A DNA stretch of 52,500 nucleotides from Anaeromyces robustus. Its lineage: Eukaryota > Neocallimastigomycota > Neocallimastigomycetes > Neocallimastigales > Neocallimastigaceae. The stretch lies in NCBI GenBank assembly GCA_002104895.1, contig MCFG01000175.1:65001-117500 (forward strand), read 5' to 3'. The notes under the pieces were generated by a model that was given only the letters and a program-made list of their open reading frames with translations, had not been told where the DNA came from and made no database searches. How positions within the stretch are numbered: the stretch's first letter is position 1; each line of letters opens with the position of its first letter. Positions 25,682 to 39,529 of the stretch are shown here, one piece after another. A program made the translations under genes and the position numbers.

Positions 25682-25759
25682 CACTTTGGCAAAAATAAAT
25701 GAACTAAATGGTAACTAGTTTGGAAAATTTGATAATATTGAGTATCAATTATTCAGGAA
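25682..25759 (+). pseudogene. Degraded GH11 xylanase fragment
   Basis: The segment ATGGTAACTAGTTTGGAAAA onward aligns to the xylanase gene from its ATGGTAACCAGATTGG codons: about 38 of 48 bases match (my hand count, ending at TATCAATTAT). The protein reading is NGN-stop-FGKFDNIEYQLF against [16 protein letters not shown]. Weaker similarity continues 5' (CACTTTGGCAAA against CATAGTGGTCAA) with a one-base shift. Only the N-terminal part of the domain remains, with a stop and a frameshift. It has the same orientation as the intact gene and lies about 450 bp downstream of R4. Confidence 0.65.
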
Positions 25760-27338
25760 TTTATTTTTTAAATTTATATGTATATAGGGTTTATATTAAT
25801 GTTTTTTAAATATTCAAGGAGGGTGAAACACCATTGAGACAATGATGCCAATATTTTGCTTACGGGTACTTCGAGATATCAACAGTTATTAAATATATAT
25901 TTATAGCATTATTATTAAATTTTTACTTGTATTATTTTTTAAATAAACTATTTATAATATTATTAATGGTATGGGTTAAGCTCACTAACTTCACTCTTTT
26001 TTAGTAAAATAATACATTTATGATTTAATTCATCATTTTTTTAGTAATATAATTATTTTTCAGTTAATGAAATAGTAATGTAAAGATTATAACAGATTAT
26101 TTAATGAAATAATAAGTCTTTTATTCTATATAAATAACTTTAGTTTTATATATATATATATATATATAAATATAAATATAAATATCATATTGATCGGAAA
26201 AAATATTGATTAGAGTTAATCACTAACGTTAAAAATTTGATCATCATCGTTATATCATAATTTTTATTATATATTCTTAGTTTTAATATTATTTTGTTTA
26301 AATTAAAAGAATAATAATAAATAAAATTATAAAACTCGTATAATAAATAAACTTTAAAAAATATATTTTTTTACTTTTAAATATCTAGTTGTATATTTAT
26401 ATTCTTTTTTTAGTGAAAAATAATTAAATTTTGTTTTAGAAATTTGATTAAGCTTTTTAAAATTATTAACATTTTTGAAGATATAAATTTTTGGTTTATA
26501 TTATATTAATAAGAAAGTAATTTTTTCTCCAAAACAATAAAATATATTTAAAAATATATATAATTTTCTGATAATTAAAATATTATATTAATTAAATTAA
26601 ATGGTGTAACTAGATTGATATAATTAATTATTTATAGTAGTTTAATAAAAGTGCTAATAATAACACAATCCTCTTTTATTATAATAGTTTTTTCTTTTTT
26701 GTATTTCGAATTATATTGATATTTCATTTGATGGTTTCATATAATGTTGCTTGAAGAATATAATATATATAATATTTATATATATATATAATAATAATCC
26801 AACTTAAGTAGAATAAACTATGATAAATAAGGATAAGTGTCCATCAGTGGAACCAATTACAATATGAAAATTTATAAATTTTATTACAAAAAAAAAAAAA
26901 AGAAAAAAGAAAAAAGAAATCACTAAAAAATTTAAAACTTCATTATAAATCATGTTTGAAAGTTCAAGGAAAATTTCCATATGTTTTAAATGAATTTTAA
27001 CGTGTTATTTAAACAGTAATGATAATTATTTAAAGATTTTTTCATAATGTAAAGTCAATATATTCAATATGTACTTTAAAGTAATTTATAGTTAATTAAA
27101 ATAAAAATTTAATAATTTTCCATAATAATACAAATAATGTTAAAAAATTGTTTTAAAATTTACTTGAAAAAATAATTAAAACATGATATATATTATTATG
27201 ATAACAATGTTAAAAAATAATTAAAGAAAAAAAAAATTTAAATATATTATTAGGTTAAATATTAAAATTTTCTTATTAATGTACATAAAGCGATATGTAA
27301 TAAAATTTCCGTTAATCTAATTCATAACTTTATAAATA

Positions 27339-27396
27339 AAGTTTCCAATAATTGAAATATAATTATAAATAATTATTTTTCAATTATTGGAAACTT
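27339..27396. repeat. 19-bp perfect inverted repeat
   Basis: Arms 27339-27357 (AAGTTTCCAATAATTGAAA) and 27378-27396 are exactly complementary around a 20-base loop. The stem contains G/C pairs, so it is less likely to be chance than the many pure AT palindromes. Intergenic, about 650 bp upstream of R5. Confidence 0.8.
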
Positions 27397-28050
27397 AAGA
27401 TTAATTTTTATTATGATAATTAAAATACATATATGTTTTAATTTATTAATATAATTTTTTGCTTTTTTTTTTTTTTTTTTCTTTTTATCTTATTATTATT
27501 ATATATAATAAATTTTAATTTAAAAATTCATATTGATATAATTTCAATATTGATATAATAAATAAATCTACTGAATAATGAAACTTAAAAATATAGTTAA
27601 GTATTTATTGTATTAATAATCAAAGGCAATATCCATTTTTTTTATTTGAATTTTTTGAGAACATATTTTGTTATAAAATTATTAGAGAAATAATCTTAAT
27701 ATAAAGTAATAAAATATAACTTTAAAAATATATGAATATTTAATTATATTTAAAAAGAGAAAGAAATAAATAATCTTTTTTTTTTTTTTTTTTTTTTTAA
27801 ATTTTGATTTCAGAAATATCATTTATCATTTATTAAAGTTTTATTTAAGGAAATATAATTTTTTATATATAACTATAATATATTATATATAAAAATAAAA
27901 AATATAAAAAATATATTAATGAGAAATTTCTAAAAAATAAAATAGCCAATATATATGTATAAATGAAAATAAATTTTATATTATGTTTTTGATTTAAATT
28001 ATTTTTAATGCCAAAATAATATATTCAGAAAAATTTATGTCTAAATAAAA

Positions 28051-29387
28051 ATGAAATATAGTATTATTGTACTGCTTATTTTTTTTTTTCTATTAAAAAT
28101 TAGTAAGTAATATTAAAAAAAATATATATAATTTCAAAATGGTGAATGAGTTAAAAATTTATTTAAAAGTGCTGATTTATTTTTAAAAAATAATTCTTAA
28201 ACATTTTATTAATTATTTAAAAGATTTTAAAATATAATAATATTTATAATATTAATAATAGTAATATATAAATATATATATATATAAATATATAAATATA
28301 TCTATTTATATTTATTTTTTATATTAATAATAAATTGATTCATTAAGATATTAACAGATATATATTTTATTATTTATATATTTATATATAGGTAGAATAA
28401 AATGCATAACTATAAGTGCTTTAACATTTTTATATCCTGGAAAAACGGAATTATATTATTTATTAGTGGATGTATTTAATCAATATTCTATAGAAAATAA
28501 TCTAGATATAGTTTTAGAGTTAACAGTTATATCAGAAGATAATTCATCTGCAGAAATAAATAATGTTGGAAATTCTATAGATGTGTTATTACAAAAAAAA
28601 TCACAAAAATATGATATATATATTCATCTTGGAATATATTCAGAGCGATATGGACCTCATTTTATAGATTTAAGTCAATGGTTACCAAAAGAAGATATTG
28701 ATTTATATGATTCAAAAATCATCAAAGAGACATGTCTTTATGAAGATAAAGTTGTTGGACTTGTAAATATTGTATACCAATTATAATTTGTAATTTTTAT
28801 TATAAATTATATATATAAATTGATATTTATTAAATATTAATGTAAATAAAAATAAATAAAATATAAATATTAAAATAATATAAAAATATTTTTGGTGATT
28901 TATTTACAGCCAATTACTATAGATATAACAGCATTATATTCTAATGTTGAATTATTAAAAAAATATGGAGAAAAGATACCAAAAACATGGGATGAATTAT
29001 TACGAATTAGCAAACATATTTTGAATGAAGAAACAAAACTTAATAACACAAATTTAATAGCATATAATGGATTATTTAGTGGTAAAGTATATTAATTGAT
29101 GAATATATTCATAATTAAATACATAAAAAAAAAAAAACAATAAAAAAAGTATGATAAATTAAAATTATATAAAATAAATTATATATTAGATACTGATTTT
29201 GGAGTTGCATCTATATATGAATTTGTTAACTCATATAGAGATTCTAATGAACAATCCTATCCTGAACCAAAGAGTAATAAAACAATTGAAGGTTTAAAAA
29301 TGATAAAAAAATTAAAAGAAGAAATTAGCTCAGGTTTGTTAATTTTTCATAAATTAATAGTAATATAAATTATATATGTATAAAATA

Positions 29388-29449
<62 letters not shown>

Positions 29450-29457
29450 TAATAATT

Positions 29458-29500
<43 letters not shown>

Positions 29501-29508
29501 TAATAAAT

Positions 29509-29573
<65 letters not shown>

Positions 29574-31167
29574 TTACTTAATAATTAATGATAATAATAT
29601 TTATAATAATAAATATATAAATAAATAAAAAATTAACTAAAAAAAAAAAGATAAAGAATTTTCATTAGATGAAACAGTAACAATTGGAAGATTAATGGAA
29701 GGAAGTGCTTTATTTTTGAATTTTTGGAATATTGATTCATATAATCCAGTTTATAAAACTACAGCAATGCCAGGATGGAAAGAAGGAGTTAGTGGTTCAG
29801 TTGTAGGATCCTATAATATAGGTATCAATCGTTATATAAATGAAGCAAATATTGAAGCTGCCATTGAAGTAGTAAAATTTTTAACATCTAAAGAAGTTCA
29901 AAGAGATTATATAATAAAAAATAAATTTTTTTCTGCTATTAGTGAATTATATTTGGAAGAAGAAACTTGTAAGCATATAGAATGTAATATATCAAATTAT
30001 TGTCAACCATTTTCTGTAATGAAATTTAATATACATAAATATGATATGGATGATTATATGGATAAATATAAAAGTTATGTTTATGATTATATATATAATA
30101 ATGGAAAATTATCAAATATAATAAAAAAAATTGATGATATAACAAGATTTTATACTATATCAATAACGTTAAATGAAGATTCAACTATTGGATTCTATTT
30201 TTTTATTATTTATTGTATTTTATCATTTATTATGATGGTATCTGCAATATTTCCTTTTATAAAAAAATATAAGTATCATTTTGAAAATTTATCTACAGAG
30301 TTTTGGATGGTAACTCTTATTGGATCATTATTAATGATATCATCTCTATTACAATCCTATGGTGAAGTAACACCCATAAAATGCAAATTAAAAACAATAA
30401 TGATAATCATTGGATTTATAATAAGTTTGGGACCATTTATATATCTATTAATAATTAATTTTCCTGAAGAGAATAAAATATCAAATTGGATATATAAACA
30501 TAAATATATTTATATTATAATTTATATATCTATTGATATAATATATAGTATTTTTTTATATATTGCACCATATAATATTGATGAGATGATAATAAACGAA
30601 GGTGAAAATTTTAAAAGGTGTTTAAAATATGATTCATATGGTAAGACAATTTTTTATTTTACAGTAACCTATGAAATCTTTATTATTGTATCAGCAGTTA
30701 TTTTATTATTTATAGAATGGAATATTCAAAAGATTTTTTTTGAAACAAAATATTTACTAGCAGCACTTATTATAGATATAATTTCAATTTCTATATATAA
30801 TATGACTGTTTTTATTAATGTAAATAGTTATACTTCATATAATGGAATATTAATGTGTATAACAATAATATTTGGGTTTTCTAATTACATATTTACATAT
30901 GGTATAATAATATTTTCTTCTTATATAAAAAAGGATCAACGAGAATTAGAAATTGATAAATTTTTAGAAGATAATAAAGAATTTCGAGAAAAAATATCTT
31001 TGTTTAATAGTTCTATTGATGGTACAGGCCCATGTCAAATTTCAAGTATTCATTCAGAAGGTAAAAAATTATCTTTAATTATACCTAATAAAATTATGAA
31101 TTATCATTATCGATCTTCAATTTTCAATTCAATAGATAATAATGTTGTCAATAGTGGTATTCCTTAA
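28051..31167 (+). CDS. R5: solute-binding domain / class C GPCR-like receptor
   Basis: Exons 28051-28102, 28392-28762, 28910-29081, 29190-29333 and 29651-31167; 751 residues, uninterrupted. The 17-residue hydrophobic first exon (MKYSIIVLLIFFFLLKI) is a signal sequence. The solute-binding part has FLYPGKTELYYLLVDVFNQY, ERYGPHFIDLSQWLP, PKTWDELL and AMPGWKEGVSGSVVGSYNIG. The 7TM domain carries TPIKCKLK at TM3, EGENFKRCLK in loop 2 and FGFSNYIFTYGI in TM7. The tail has ELEIDKFLEDNKEFREK, then KKLSLIIPNKIMNYHYRSS near the end. It is closest to R3 and R4 in exon lengths and wording. Intron 4 carries several AAT blocks. Predicted plasma-membrane sensor; specific ligand unknown. Confidence 0.9.
29388..29575. 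repeat. (AAT)n blocks in intron 4 of R5
   Basis: Three or four AAT runs separated by TTAATAATTAAT units, inside intron 4 (29334-29650). Confidence 0.93.
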
Positions 31168-31494
31168 GTATTTATTTATCAATATTCAAATTTGAATTAT
31201 TATAAATAAATTATTATTAACAATATATTATTTGAATAGATATATAATATATATATATGTATATTTTATTATATACGAATATTCAAATATAATCTTACAT
31301 TTACATTTTTTTTTTCGACAACGATATTTTGAATTATTAATACTATTTATAATCAATAAAAATAATATATATTTATGAAATATACATAAATATATATATA
31401 TATATTATATTAATATACAATTTTTATATTTGTATAAAACATTTAAATGAAAATGAAAAAAAAAAAAAAACTTTTTCGTTTCCATTTTATTTAA

Positions 31495-31531
<37 letters not shown>

Positions 31532-31859
31532 TATTATTTATTTATTTTTTTTTCATTTAATTGTAAAAAAAAAATTACAAAAAGTTACCAACAAATACAA
31601 AAATTTTTATTATTTCATTATCCACAAAGGACAAAGATTGTTTTAAACCAGAAAACAAAAAATTTACTCTAATATGTAGATAATTTTGATTATGCTAAAA
31701 GTATAAGATTTTTTAAAAATTATCTTATAAAATATAAAATATATTAATTAAACAAAAGATAAACCTAATTAATAGTAATAAAAAATAATAAAAATAATAA
31801 TAAAAAAAAAAAAAAAAAACATCATTTATTTTTCATTAATTTTATTTTTTTATATTTTA

Positions 31860-31973
31860 AACGTTTTAAAGAATAAGTTTTATTTAGGTATCTTAAATAT
31901 ATTTTTACTTTAATAATAAATATATTTTATAACGTTTTAAAGAGTTAGTTTTATTTAAGAATCTTAAATATAT
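31860..31973. repeat. 43-bp diverged direct repeat
   Basis: Copies at 31860-31902 and 31931-31973 both begin AACGTTTTAAAGA and end ATCTTAAATATAT, with a few mismatches. Start points are 71 bp apart. Confidence 0.8.
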
Positions 31974-32558
31974 CGTTTCTAACTTAAATTTATTTAATTT
32001 GCATATTATAAATAAATAAAATTATTATATATAGGATTTTTATATTTATTTTTTATTTGAAAAAGGATATATATAAATATATATATATATATTTATTTAT
32101 TTATTTTGAACATTAAATTAAATTTACATATTATTATAAACATAAAAAATGGTATTTTTTATATAAAAATAAAGTAATAAAAATTTATATATATATATAA
32201 AACTTGCTTTTATATGTATATTAAAGGGTTTTATTTATATATGTGTGTATAAAATTGTATGTAATATATTATATAACTTTACATTATATAACTTATATAG
32301 AATATGTTTAATATAAAATATATTTATTTAATAGTTATTTATATATATATATAAATATATATAAATAAAATTTTATTTTAAATATTTTATTTACATTATA
32401 GATATTTAAAAATTAAGTTAATTCTTTTAATATTATATATAAAAATTTTAAACAAAAATAAAGATATTTTTTATAATATTAAAAGAATTAACAATCAAAC
32501 TTCATAAAATAATATTAGTATATTGAGTTATAACTGAAGTCTTAATAATGTACGGTGA

Positions 32559-32630
32559 GGTTCACCATTATTGGGAGGTTTCCTTGATAACTATTATTCA
32601 TATATGACACTTACAGACTGGATCTATTAT
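32559..32630 (+). pseudogene. Possible membrane-transporter relic
   Basis: In a GC-richer patch (about 32540-32720) one frame reads GSPLLGGFLDNYYSYM then TLTDWIYY before a stop. The following residues VQNCKIYEHIY stay in the same frame after the stop. PLLGGF followed by an aromatic-rich segment recalls the GPxxGG region of drug:proton antiporters of the major facilitator superfamily, but 24 codons are too few for certainty. Hairpins are also present (GGTGA/TCACC), so it may be non-protein. Confidence 0.25.
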
Positions 32631-33034
32631 TAAGTACAAAATTGTAAAATATATGAACATATTTATTAAGTGTGTTGACGCTAATATGGTAAGGTGAAGC
32701 ATTTTGAATTTAATTTTGATACATTCATGAATATCACATGTAAAGTTTATAAAAAAAAATAAAAAAAAGAAAAAATATTATATTATATTATATAATATTA
32801 TTTGGCTTAGATAAATTGAAGTATTCCATTTTAATATTACTCATATATTAAAAAAGAAATTGTCCTTTTTTTTTTTTAATAAATTTTTTTTCCTTTTCTC
32901 TTTTTTTTTTTAATTTTTATTTATTAATTGTATTCTTATTTTTTTTGTAACTATTTTTATTATCAAAAAAAAAAAAAAATTTTTTTCTTTAGGTTACGTC
33001 ACACAGAAAGTTTCATATACAATTCATTTAACTT

Positions 33035-33129
33035 ATAGAAATTTTGATTTTAGTACAATTTAAATAAAATAAAATAGACTCTATTATTATTTTATTTTAT
33101 TTAAATTGTACTAAAATCAAAATTTCTAT
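33035..33129. repeat. Perfect 42-bp-arm inverted repeat
   Basis: Left arm 33035-33076 and right arm 33088-33129 are exactly complementary, with an 11-base loop. The arms are mixed sequence (ATAGAAATTTTGATTTTAGT onward), not simple AT repeats. Candidate hairpin RNA, miniature inverted-repeat element or recent palindromic duplication. Confidence 0.95.
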
Positions 33130-33308
33130 GAGTCTATGAATTCTATGATTTAATATTGTATTTTTTAAATACAGTTAATTTTTTTTTATGTTTATATTAA
33201 TAGTAATAAAGATATTATATATTTTGTTAATTTTTTTTTATATTAGAACAAAAGTATGTACAAATATATGAACAACAAACAAACAAATAAATAATAAATT
33301 AAATTAAA

Positions 33309-33426
<118 letters not shown>

Positions 33427-34449
33427 ATTAATAAAATAAATAAATAAAAATAAATAAATAAATAAATAAAATTGATCAATAAATAAATAAATAATAATAA
33501 AAGGGATTTTAAAAAAATTAAAAACCAATAATATTATTAAATCTTTTTTTAATTTATCTTAAAGGAAAAATATAATAATAAATTATTTAATTTTGAACTT
33601 TTAATATTTTTTCTTACCATAAAATTTAATTTTATTATTAGAAGTAAAACACAGTTCTAGATTTTATTTCTAAAAATAAATTTTGATAAATTAAAGAAAA
33701 AAGAAATAATATCTGTAATTTATTGGAAACAAAACAAATTTTAAAAATAAAAAAACTTAAAAAACAATATTTTATAAATATTTTATTACACAAAACGTTT
33801 TTTTTTTTTTTATTTTTATATATTATTTTAATGTTAATTTTAATACACGATTTTATATATTTATTTATATATATTAATCTAAAAGATATACAAAATAGTA
33901 ACTCTATTTATATTTATATATATTTTAAAACTTTTCTCTTGTGAGTACTACTATAATGTTTAACGTTTTTTTTTTATTTTTTTTAATTAATTTTATTTAA
34001 TTATGTTAAAAAATTAAAAAAAGAAAAATATTATTAAAAAAAAATTGAAAATGTTTAATACATAAAATGATGTTATAAATGAATGAAAAAAAAAAAAAAA
34101 AGTTAAAGATATTTGATGAAAAATTGATGAAAATAATTGATAAAATATATATATCTTTTTGATTTTGATTTATATGAATTTATTAAAATCATGCATTTAA
34201 TATTTTGAAATGATAATTTTCAAAAATAATAAATATGAGTTAACATTATATAATAGTTATCTTTTTTTTTTTTTCAAAGAAAAAAAAAAAAAAAAGATTT
34301 TGCTAATATAAAAATGATTCAATTATTGTGTTTGCCTTAATTATTAAAAAAATAATAATAATATATAATTATAATTCAATAATAAAAAATCTCGATAGAC
34401 ATCAATATTAATGTATTAATAATTATATATATATGTCTTTTTTGTTGCT

Positions 34450-34501
34450 TTGTTTTGTATTTTGTATTTTGTATTTTGTATTTTGTATTTTGTATTTTGT
34501 T
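34450..34501. repeat. Heptanucleotide array (TTTTGTA)n
   Basis: Six to seven near-perfect copies of TTTTGTA. It is not a known fungal telomere unit and is internal. Confidence 0.9.
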
Positions 34502-34723
34502 TTTGTTTTTATATAATTCGAAAACTTAAAATGCTGAAAAATTAATATATTAATGATTATTAATATAGTTAATAAATGTGTAAAGCGAAATTAAGATATG
34601 ATTTATTATATAAATCAAAAATACTAAGAGGAATTATTAAAGCTGGAATATTAAATATTTAACAAAAATGATCATAAAAATATCGTAATATTACTAACAA
34701 AATTAAAACTTTAAATATTATTA

Positions 34724-34761
<38 letters not shown>

Positions 34762-34867
34762 ATATTTTCTTTATTTTTTATAAAAAAAAAATAAAGAAAA
34801 TTTTAAAAAAAAATTAAAAAAAAAAAAAAGATAAAATAATTATAATTTTTATAATATTTCATTAACT

Positions 34868-36265
34868 TTATTTTTGTTTGAGCTTTTCTAATTCTTCTTC
34901 AAGTTCTTTGTTCTTTGCTTCTTGTTTTTCAACTAATGCTTGTAAATGTTTAATATATTCGACACTTTTTCTTAAGATTATACCTTTGTTTGGTTTGCTT
35001 ACTGGTCCTTCACCATTATTTGGATTTAATATATGTTCTGGAATTAAAGTAGATAATTCATGAATCTTTTCATTAATATTATCACGTCTACGTCTTTCAA
35101 CAGCGTTGTGAGATTCTCTTCTTCTTCTACGCTTTTCATTTAATATTTCTAATCTATTAAATTTTAATTATAAATTATAAATAAATATAATATAATTATT
35201 ATAAATATTTTTTTTATACATATATAATATAATTATATAAATTAAATATTTATATTCTTACTGTTTAGAGTTTCCATCAAGTTCTTCTAAGAAGTCAAAG
35301 CTACCACTCTTCAATGCAAGATCTCCAGCATAACTACCATAAGAACTTGGTTGATTGAAAAAGCTACCATTAGTTCCATTAACTGGCATAGACATACTAT
35401 ATAATCCATTATTAATATTTGGTGCAGTTAAATGGGTTGTAACTCCACCTTTTACATTAATGGCTGCAGTTGAACCAGTGAATGAATTAATTTGTGGAAT
35501 ACTTTCAAAAACGGTTTCTTCACCAATGTTATGATAATGGTTACTTCCAACAATATTAACTGGTTGCGATATAACTAATGGAGAAGTACCATATGGTGAA
35601 TTAGCCATAGAGTTAGAATTTCTTTGGTTAAGTTCATCAAGACCATCAAAGTCTGGTGATATTTCTAATGGAGATCCTGGATGTGGTGACATCATATTAA
35701 GAGGATCATTTAAATTAAAGTCAATATCAGTTTGCATATTAGTAAAGGTATCATCTACTTCTTGTTTAATGTGCGAAATATTTGAAGAAGGAGTTGGATA
35801 AAGTGAACTATTAAGAGAACTTTTTTTTTTTATTTTTATAAAATATTAATAAGTAAATAGATAAAAAAAAAAAAAAAAAAAAGAATATATATAAATATTT
35901 CAAAATTTAAATTCATTTATTTAGTATATATCATTTTTTTATTTAGATCATAATATATATAAGATTCTTTAATATAAAAAAACTTACCCAGTACCAAAGA
36001 AGTTTTGAGATGGAATAGTAGTTTTTTGTTGTGGTATATTGAATGGCTTTGGTACAGAGTGTTGAAGATGATAAGTAGTAGGATTAATTAAAACAGATTG
36101 TTGTTGACCTTGAATAATATTAGCTGGAGCGGCTAAATGATTTTGACTTTGTTGTTGTTGTTGTTGTTGATTTTGTTGAGTTGACAAAAACATTGTTATT
36201 TGAGAGGCAACCTTATTATCAGGTTGTTGGTTTGTTTGTTGAAATTGCATCTGTTGTTGGAGCAT
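34868..36265 (-). CDS. bHLH-leucine zipper transcription factor
   Basis: Minus-strand gene with exons 36265-35988, 35819-35262 and 35153-34868 (phase 2 at both introns); 373 residues. The start ATG at 36265 is preceded in frame by a stop, though an earlier exon cannot be excluded. The N-terminus is Gln-rich (QQNQQQQQQQSQNH); the middle is Ser/Asn/Pro-rich, with a candidate sumoylation/activation-type stretch ISHIKQEVDD. The basic region KRRRRRESHNAVERRRRDN (286-304) carries His294, Glu298 and Arg302, the class B set predicting recognition of CACGTG E-boxes in the nucleus. Helix 1 is INEKIHELSTLIP, followed by an extended loop (about 318-334), helix 2 KGIILRKSVEYIKHLQ and a short zipper (Leu349, Leu363, Leu370) with a Glu/Lys-rich end. 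It resembles USF/MITF-like and fungal class B factors. Targets are unknown, and whether it controls the neighbouring cluster cannot be seen. Confidence 0.88.
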
Positions 36266-39075
36266 TAAAAATTATTTTAATAATATATCATAAAGTATAT
36301 ATATAAAAAAAAAAAAACTGTTTTAATTTGCTTTATTAAATAAGTTTTTTTTTTTTTTTTTTTTTTTTTATTTATTTATTTTATAAAAAAAAAAATAGAG
36401 ATTAATTATTTATATTATTTAATTATGTTATTATTTTCTCTTATATATATAATAAAAATATTATTTATCAAAATATTAATATTCCATATTTATTATTATT
36501 ATTTATTTTAATTGTTAATATCTTCTTTTGTTTTATTTTAAATTTATTCACTCTTTTTTATCAAAGTCTTAATCTAAAATTAAGATATTATTATTCTAAT
36601 CAACTGTTTTTTAATTTTATTCCAATATGGTAATGACTATTATTATATTTTTATAATTATATGTATTCTTATTTATTAATTTTGTATATTATTTCATTTA
36701 TATAAATTATTTTATATTTATTTTCTTTTCGTTGTCAAATTTAAAATAATGATATTTTATTATTAAATTTTCTAATTAAATTTATTAATATGTTTTGTAT
36801 TAAAAAATAAAAAGTCGCCTAATAGTATATATAACACAACATAATATCTGAAAAAATATTTATTTTTAATATTTACTATAGTATTTTACGTTGGTTACTT
36901 TTTTTTTTAAATATTATTTAAAACTTTGCTACTTTTCTTTTTTGGTTTTTCTTAGTTATCTTTTTATTTTAATATTAGATCTTTTAAAGTTTAAAATAAA
37001 ATGCGATTAAAGTAAAAAAAACTTTCTTAAGAAAGGAATATATTTTAAAAAAATAGATAAAAAAATTATTTTAAATAAAAAAAAAAAAAAAAGATTTAAT
37101 ATTAGAAAATAAATATATATATAAAAAAACAAAAAAAAAAAACATAATATAAATTATTATAAGATTTGAAATTCTATTAATTATATTAATTATAAAATAT
37201 TTAATATATGGCTTATATATATCTTTATCCTATATTATATATTACATTATACTATACAATATATAAATTTAAATTTAAATAAAATGATAAAATAATTATA
37301 ATATATTTAATATAATTTATATTAAAAATTGGTATATTTTTTAAACTATATTTAATATTATTACTGAATTAGAATAAATTAAAAATATATAAAAATATAA
37401 ATAATGTTATATTGATTTATATTGGCTTAATTGTTTTTTTTTAATATTAAAGTTATAATATATATAGAGTTACACTATAAATTTATTATATAAAGTAAGT
37501 ATATAATATATTACAATATATTAGTAATAAATATTTAATATGTGTATATATTAAAATATATTAAATAGTTTACTATTAGTAATATTATTTAACTTTATTT
37601 GTTATATATATTTAATATAATAATATAATAAATATATTAAAATAAAATCATTTTAATATATTACAATATATTTTTAAGCATAATATTATTCTGATTCTAA
37701 GGTTTTTTTTCTAATTCTTAACAATTATGTTTACCTTTTATATATATATTTATAATATACTTATAATATATAAATATTTATAAAGAGTATATATCAATAA
37801 TATTAAGAATATATATAGTATATACAAATACAATTTAAAAATTTCTTAATAGTAAATGTAAATATAAAAATTTAAATATTAATATATTACAAATTTATAT
37901 AATAATTATAATGTACCTAAAATAAATTTATTTTCGTTTTGTATATTTTTAATATTTAAAAAATTTTTCCTTTTATATTAAATAATAATAAATAACAATA
38001 AATAACAATAAATAATAATAAATAATAGAAATGAATAATAATAAAAAAATGAATAAATAATAATAAAAAATAATAATAATAAAAAATATTAATATAATTA
38101 TTGCAAATTGCAAATCTACCAAAAAATACTAAAATTAATTTCTATATATTAATTATAAAAATAATAAAATTAATTATATTGTATTCTATTACACAGGCAG
38201 TAATTTTATTAAAAAAACTATTTATTAATAATTCATTGATTTATTTATATAAATGAAATACTAATCAAAAAATATGTATAAACAAGCTTTTTTTTCTTTA
38301 AAAAAACAATGATTTTATATAATTTGTATAAATTATTATTTTCTTTGAATCTTTTGAACTTTTTTTTTTGTTAGTATATTATATTATTATAAAATCTATA
38401 AAAAATAAGTAATAACAACATAATAATTACATATTATTAATTATTTGATAAGAATTAATAAGAACTTTTTATTATTAAAGATTTTTCTAATTAAAACTCA
38501 TTGAATAATCATTTTAATAAAAATTAATTATGAATAAATTTTATCTAAATAATTCTTATTTATTAAATTAAATTAAGTAATTACTATAATTATTAGTGTC
38601 AATTGACCAAGTTAATAATTGCGTAATAATTATTAAGAAATAATTATTATTCTACAATATTCATATAATTATCAAATAATTATTGACTAACTATATAAAG
38701 AAATAAATAAATTTTAAATATATATCTTTTTCTTTTATTATATTATTGTAATAAAATTCAAAATAATAGAGTTTAATAAATTTTTTTTTTCTATATTTTA
38801 CTATTAATAATTAAGTCATGCTTTAATTTATAGTAAATTTATTAATTGGTTAGTATATTAAAAAATATTTCTTTACCTTTAATTATTATTAGTAATTTTT
38901 ATTTTCATATTTTTTTTAAAATAATATTGATATTAAACATTTATTATAATCTCTAAATGAATTAATAAAGTAATTAATAAATAAAGCAATATAAATAGTT
39001 ATTGTTTTATTAACTATACCATTCATTCATTTTATGGTATGGTTAAATATCTTATTAAAAACAATTATTAGAGAT

Positions 39076-39260
39076 TATATTTATTTATTTATTTATTTAT
39101 TTATTTATATTTATTTATTTAATAATTTTATTTATTTATTTATTTATATATATTTATTTATTTAATAATTTTATTTATTTATTTATTTATATATATTTAT
39201 TTATTTAATAATTTTATTTATTTATTTATTTATAAATTTATTTATTTATTTATTTTATTT
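39076..39260. repeat. About 43-bp (ATTT)-rich minisatellite
   Basis: Three to four copies of a unit built from TATTTATTTATTTAATAATT plus TTATTTATTTATTTATATA, nested in (TTTA)n. Confidence 0.85.
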
Positions 39261-39529
39261 ATTTATTTTTATTTTTAATAACTATTCAATTTTCATTTAT
39301 TTTAAAACTTTTTATTTTTTAAAAAAAGTTAAATTTATAAAATATCCATATTTAATATTGACAAATTAAAATTTAACATTTATGACATGTGTTTATTTAT
39401 TTTTTTAAATATATAAAATATTAATATTTTTATATTTTATATTAAAATTTTTTATATTAAAATTTTTTATATTATAATATTTATAATTTATAATATTATT
39501 ATTTTATAATTTTATTATTTTATCATATA

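Larger units (their letters stand above)
25230..28050. other. Intergenic region R4 to R5
   Basis: About 2.8 kb. It contains a GH11 relic (25682-25759), a GC-richer island at about 25815-25882 (GGAGGGTGAAACACCATTGA onward) that I cannot identify, a shorter one at about 26829-26862, a 19-bp-stem hairpin (27339-27396) and poly-A/T runs. No intact gene is seen. Confidence 0.6.
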
